Part shown: positions 61,999-64,000 of the stretch, in pieces
How positions within the stretch are numbered: the first letter of the stretch is position 1
How the letters are laid out: each line of letters starts with the position of its first letter
NCBI GenBank assembly: GCA_028285265.1
Contig: JANQPX010000001.1
Location: 1-64,000, forward strand
DNA: 64,000 nt
Direction of reading: 5' to 3'
Source of the DNA: Geminicoccaceae bacterium
GTDB taxonomy: Bacteria; Pseudomonadota; Alphaproteobacteria; Geminicoccales; Geminicoccaceae
Program-made: the position numbers and the translations under genes
Notes under the pieces: generated by a model
Database searches by the model: none
What the model saw: the letters and a program-made list of their open reading frames with translations, nothing else
Told to the model about the DNA's origin: nothing

Positions 61999-62724
61999 CT
62001 ATTGCAGGATGTCTTCGGTCTGGATGTCGGTGAAGTCGACCATGCGACCCAGGATCTGGAGATAGGCAACCAGCGCATCCATCTCGCTCAGTTTGCTAGG
62101 ATCGCCGTCGAAATCACCAACCGCAGCCTTTGGATAGCGAGCGAGCAACGCGTCGTGGTCGCCATCGGGATCCGCCTGCGCAACAAGGTCGTCTCTTGCA
62201 GACTCGATCATCTCAGCACTGTAGGGCACACCAACAGCGACGTTAGCCTTAAGATGATCTGCAATGTAAGTACCATCGATACTGCGGGCGAGTAGATGGG
62301 GATAGGGTGGCATGATGGATTCGGGGACGACATCTTGCGGCTTGATCAGATGCGCCACATGCCATTCATCAGAATACTTGCCGCCAACGCGTGCTAAATC
62401 GGGCCCCGTACGCTTCGAACCCCACTGAAATGGGTGATCGTACATACTTTCCGCAGCAAGACTGTAGTGGCCATAGCGTTCGACCTCGTCCCGAAATGGA
62501 CGGACCATTTGGCTATGACAATTGTAGCATCCTTCACGGATATAAATGTTGCGCCCCTCGAGCTCGAGTGGGGTATAGGGTCTAACACCATCGACCTCTT
62601 CGATCGTGGTCTCGATTGTGAACAACGGCACAATCTCAACTAACCCGCCGATAGAAACGGTGATGAGGGTCAAAACCGCCATCAAGACGACATTGGTTTC
62701 GATCTTTTCGTGTTTCTTCCACAT
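61999..62724 (-). CDS. ccoO: cbb3 oxidase monohaem subunit CcoO
   Basis: A 241-residue membrane-anchored monohaem cytochrome c. The N-terminal helix (about 12-32) is followed by [20 protein letters not shown] and the haem motif [15 protein letters not shown]. The motif [12 protein letters not shown] and the axial Met in [10 protein letters not shown] are also present. It transfers electrons to the CcoN catalytic subunit. It starts five bases after the ccoN stop. Confidence 0.96.
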   Translation of the reverse strand: MWKKHEKIETNVVLMAVLTLITVSIGGLVEIVPLFTIETTIEEVDGVRPYTPLELEGRNIYIREGCYNCHSQMVRPFRDEVERYGHYSLAAESMYDHPFQWGSKRTGPDLARVGGKYSDEWHVAHLIKPQDVVPESIMPPYPHLLARSIDGTYIADHLKANVAVGVPYSAEMIESARDDLVAQADPDGDHDALLARYPKAAVGDFDGDPSKLSEMDALVAYLQILGRMVDFTDIQTEDILQ

Positions 62725-62729
62725 GCTTG

Positions 62730-64000
62730 CTACTCCGCGGGGGTGGCGGCGGCCACCGGCGCGCCAAGTCGTTCTTCGACCCGGATATCGCCCTTCACGG
62801 TGCGCCAGATATTGTAGACCATCACCAGAGCGCCAGCGAGAAAGAGAACCCCACCGAAGGCACGGATGACATAGAATGGATGCATCGCCTCGACCGTTTC
62901 AATGAAAGCGTATTGCAAAAAGCCAAGCTCATCATAGGAACGCCACATCAAGCCCTGCATGATGCCTGACACCCACATGGCGGTGATGTAGAGAACGATA
63001 CCCAGGGTCGCGATCCAGAAGTGAACCTCGACCAGCTTCAGTGAGTAGAGCTGCGCCCTTCCCCAAAGCCGAGGCACTAGGAAGTAGATCGCACCGAATG
63101 AAACGAACGCGACCCAGCCTAATGCGCCGGAGTGAACGTGGCCAACTGTCCAGTCTGTATAGTGACTAAGTGCGTTTACTTGACGGATGGACATGAGCGG
63201 ACCTTCAAAGGTGCTCATTCCGTAGAACGCGACCGAAACGACGAGCATGCGGAGTACCGGATCCGTCCTAAGCTTGTCCCAGGCCCCGGCCAACGTCATC
63301 AGACCATTAATCATACCACCCCAGGAAGGCATCCAAAGCATGATGGAGAAGGTCATACCAAGCACCTGTGCCCAATCAGGCAGCGCCGTGTAATGGAGGT
63401 GATGCGGGCCTGCCCAGATGTAGAGGAAGATCAGCGCCCAAAAGTGGATGATTGAAAGCCGGTAGGAATAGACGGGTCGTTCCGCTTGCTTCGGCACGAA
63501 GTAATACATCATGCCTAGAAAGCCGGCAGTTAGAAAAAAGCCAACGGCATTATGGCCATACCACCATTGGGTCAATGCATCCTGTACGCCAGCGAAAAGC
63601 GAGTAACTTTTATAACCGAAAAATGACACAGGTACGGCGAGGTTATTGACGATATGCAGCATGGCTACGGTAATGATGAAGGCAAGGTAGAACCAATTCG
63701 CTACGTAAATATGAGGTTCTTCCCGCTTCATGATCGTGCCAACGAAAATGACGAGATATACGACCCAAACGACGGTCAACCAGAGATCGACATACCATTC
63801 AGGTTCGGCATATTCACGGCCTTGCGTGACGCCGAGAACATAGCCACTAGCTGCCAAGACAATAAAAAGCTGATAGCCCCAAAACAAAAAGTTCGCGAGC
63901 GCTGGGCCGCCGAACAAGCTAGCACGACAAGTGCGTTGCACCACATAAAGTGACGTGGCAAGCAGCGCGTTGCCACCAAAAGCAAAGATCGCTGCTGACG
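62730..64000 (-). CDS. ccoN: cbb3 oxidase catalytic subunit CcoN (5' end outside window)
   Basis: The visible 423 residues are the C-terminal part of the haem-copper oxidase catalytic subunit; the frame runs through the right window edge with [19 protein letters not shown]. The copper and haem-ligand histidines are in [26 protein letters not shown] and [13 protein letters not shown]. Several more membrane helices follow. It reduces oxygen to water with high affinity and pumps protons. Full length is usually about 480-540 residues, so roughly 60-120 are missing here. Its promoter, expected to carry a FixK box, lies outside the window. Confidence 0.96.
   Translation of the reverse strand, partial: SAAIFAFGGNALLATSLYVVQRTCRASLFGGPALANFLFWGYQLFIVLAASGYVLGVTQGREYAEPEWYVDLWLTVVWVVYLVIFVGTIMKREEPHIYVANWFYLAFIITVAMLHIVNNLAVPVSFFGYKSYSLFAGVQDALTQWWYGHNAVGFFLTAGFLGMMYYFVPKQAERPVYSYRLSIIHFWALIFLYIWAGPHHLHYTALPDWAQVLGMTFSIMLWMPSWGGMINGLMTLAGAWDKLRTDPVLRMLVVSVAFYGMSTFEGPLMSIRQVNALSHYTDWTVGHVHSGALGWVAFVSFGAIYFLVPRLWGRAQLYSLKLVEVHFWIATLGIVLYITAMWVSGIMQGLMWRSYDELGFLQYAFIETVEAMHPFYVIRAFGGVLFLAGALVMVYNIWRTVKGDIRVEERLGAPVAAATPAE

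Overview
The window reads as chromosomal DNA of an alphaproteobacterium with moderately high GC. This is inferred from an ALAS-type hemA (C4 haem pathway), a FixLJ-FixK-cbb3 oxidase block, malyl-CoA/serine-cycle genes and an alphaproteobacterial-style RpoD. I cannot name a genus. Both window edges cut genes: a transposase remnant on the left and ccoN on the right.

Positions 106-16246 are an integrated genomic island. It sits in the 3' half of a tRNA-Lys(CTT) gene (16201-16276, minus strand) and is bounded by perfect 50-bp direct repeats (106-155 and 16197-16246). A tyrosine recombinase lies just inside the left end. The right end carries a replication-type module: AlpA-like HTH, Toprim primase, RepA-like AAA ATPase, a CGGACA iteron cluster with a strong hairpin, and two phage/island-type small proteins. 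Between them lies sparse cargo: an orphan polysaccharide-export lipoprotein, a cold-shock protein, an XRE regulator, a full-length RpoD-like sigma factor with unusual substitutions, several hypotheticals and one decayed gene.

Positions 16366-34531 are ordinary core genes, mostly in small units: J-domain co-chaperone, lipoprotein, cupin, class III nucleotidyl cyclase, YjbQ, glutamine amidotransferase, amidohydrolase, hemA, an Fe-S protein, a GST/oxidoreductase/isomerase trio, M32 carboxypeptidase, haem A synthase with SURF1, an epimerase, M48 lipoprotein protease and a glycosyltransferase.

Positions 35210-43427 form a serine-cycle / malyl-CoA cluster. On the minus strand lie mtkA-mtkB, a shrunken hydroxyacid-dehydrogenase-like gene, ppc and then a receiver-like gene. 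A divergent LuxR-type regulator and mcl lie on the plus strand. Together these convert PEP to oxaloacetate and malate to malyl-CoA, then cleave it to acetyl-CoA and glyoxylate (malate dehydrogenase must be elsewhere).

Positions 43478-52899 hold a DMT transporter, small conserved proteins, a MacAB-like ABC exporter, stress proteins, an amino-acid permease, a universal stress protein and two cytochromes c. Four FNR/FixK-type boxes (TTGA/C-N6-TCAA) lie about 60-70 bases before start codons here, suggesting a local low-oxygen regulon.

Positions 53228-64000 hold the regulatory and structural core of that response: fixL, fixJ, a stand-alone receiver with Glu in place of the phospho-acceptor Asp, and fixK. 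These are followed, convergently, by ccoS-ccoI-ccoH-ccoG-ccoP-ccoQ-ccoO-ccoN read from the right. FixJ-type motifs precede both the receiver gene and fixK.
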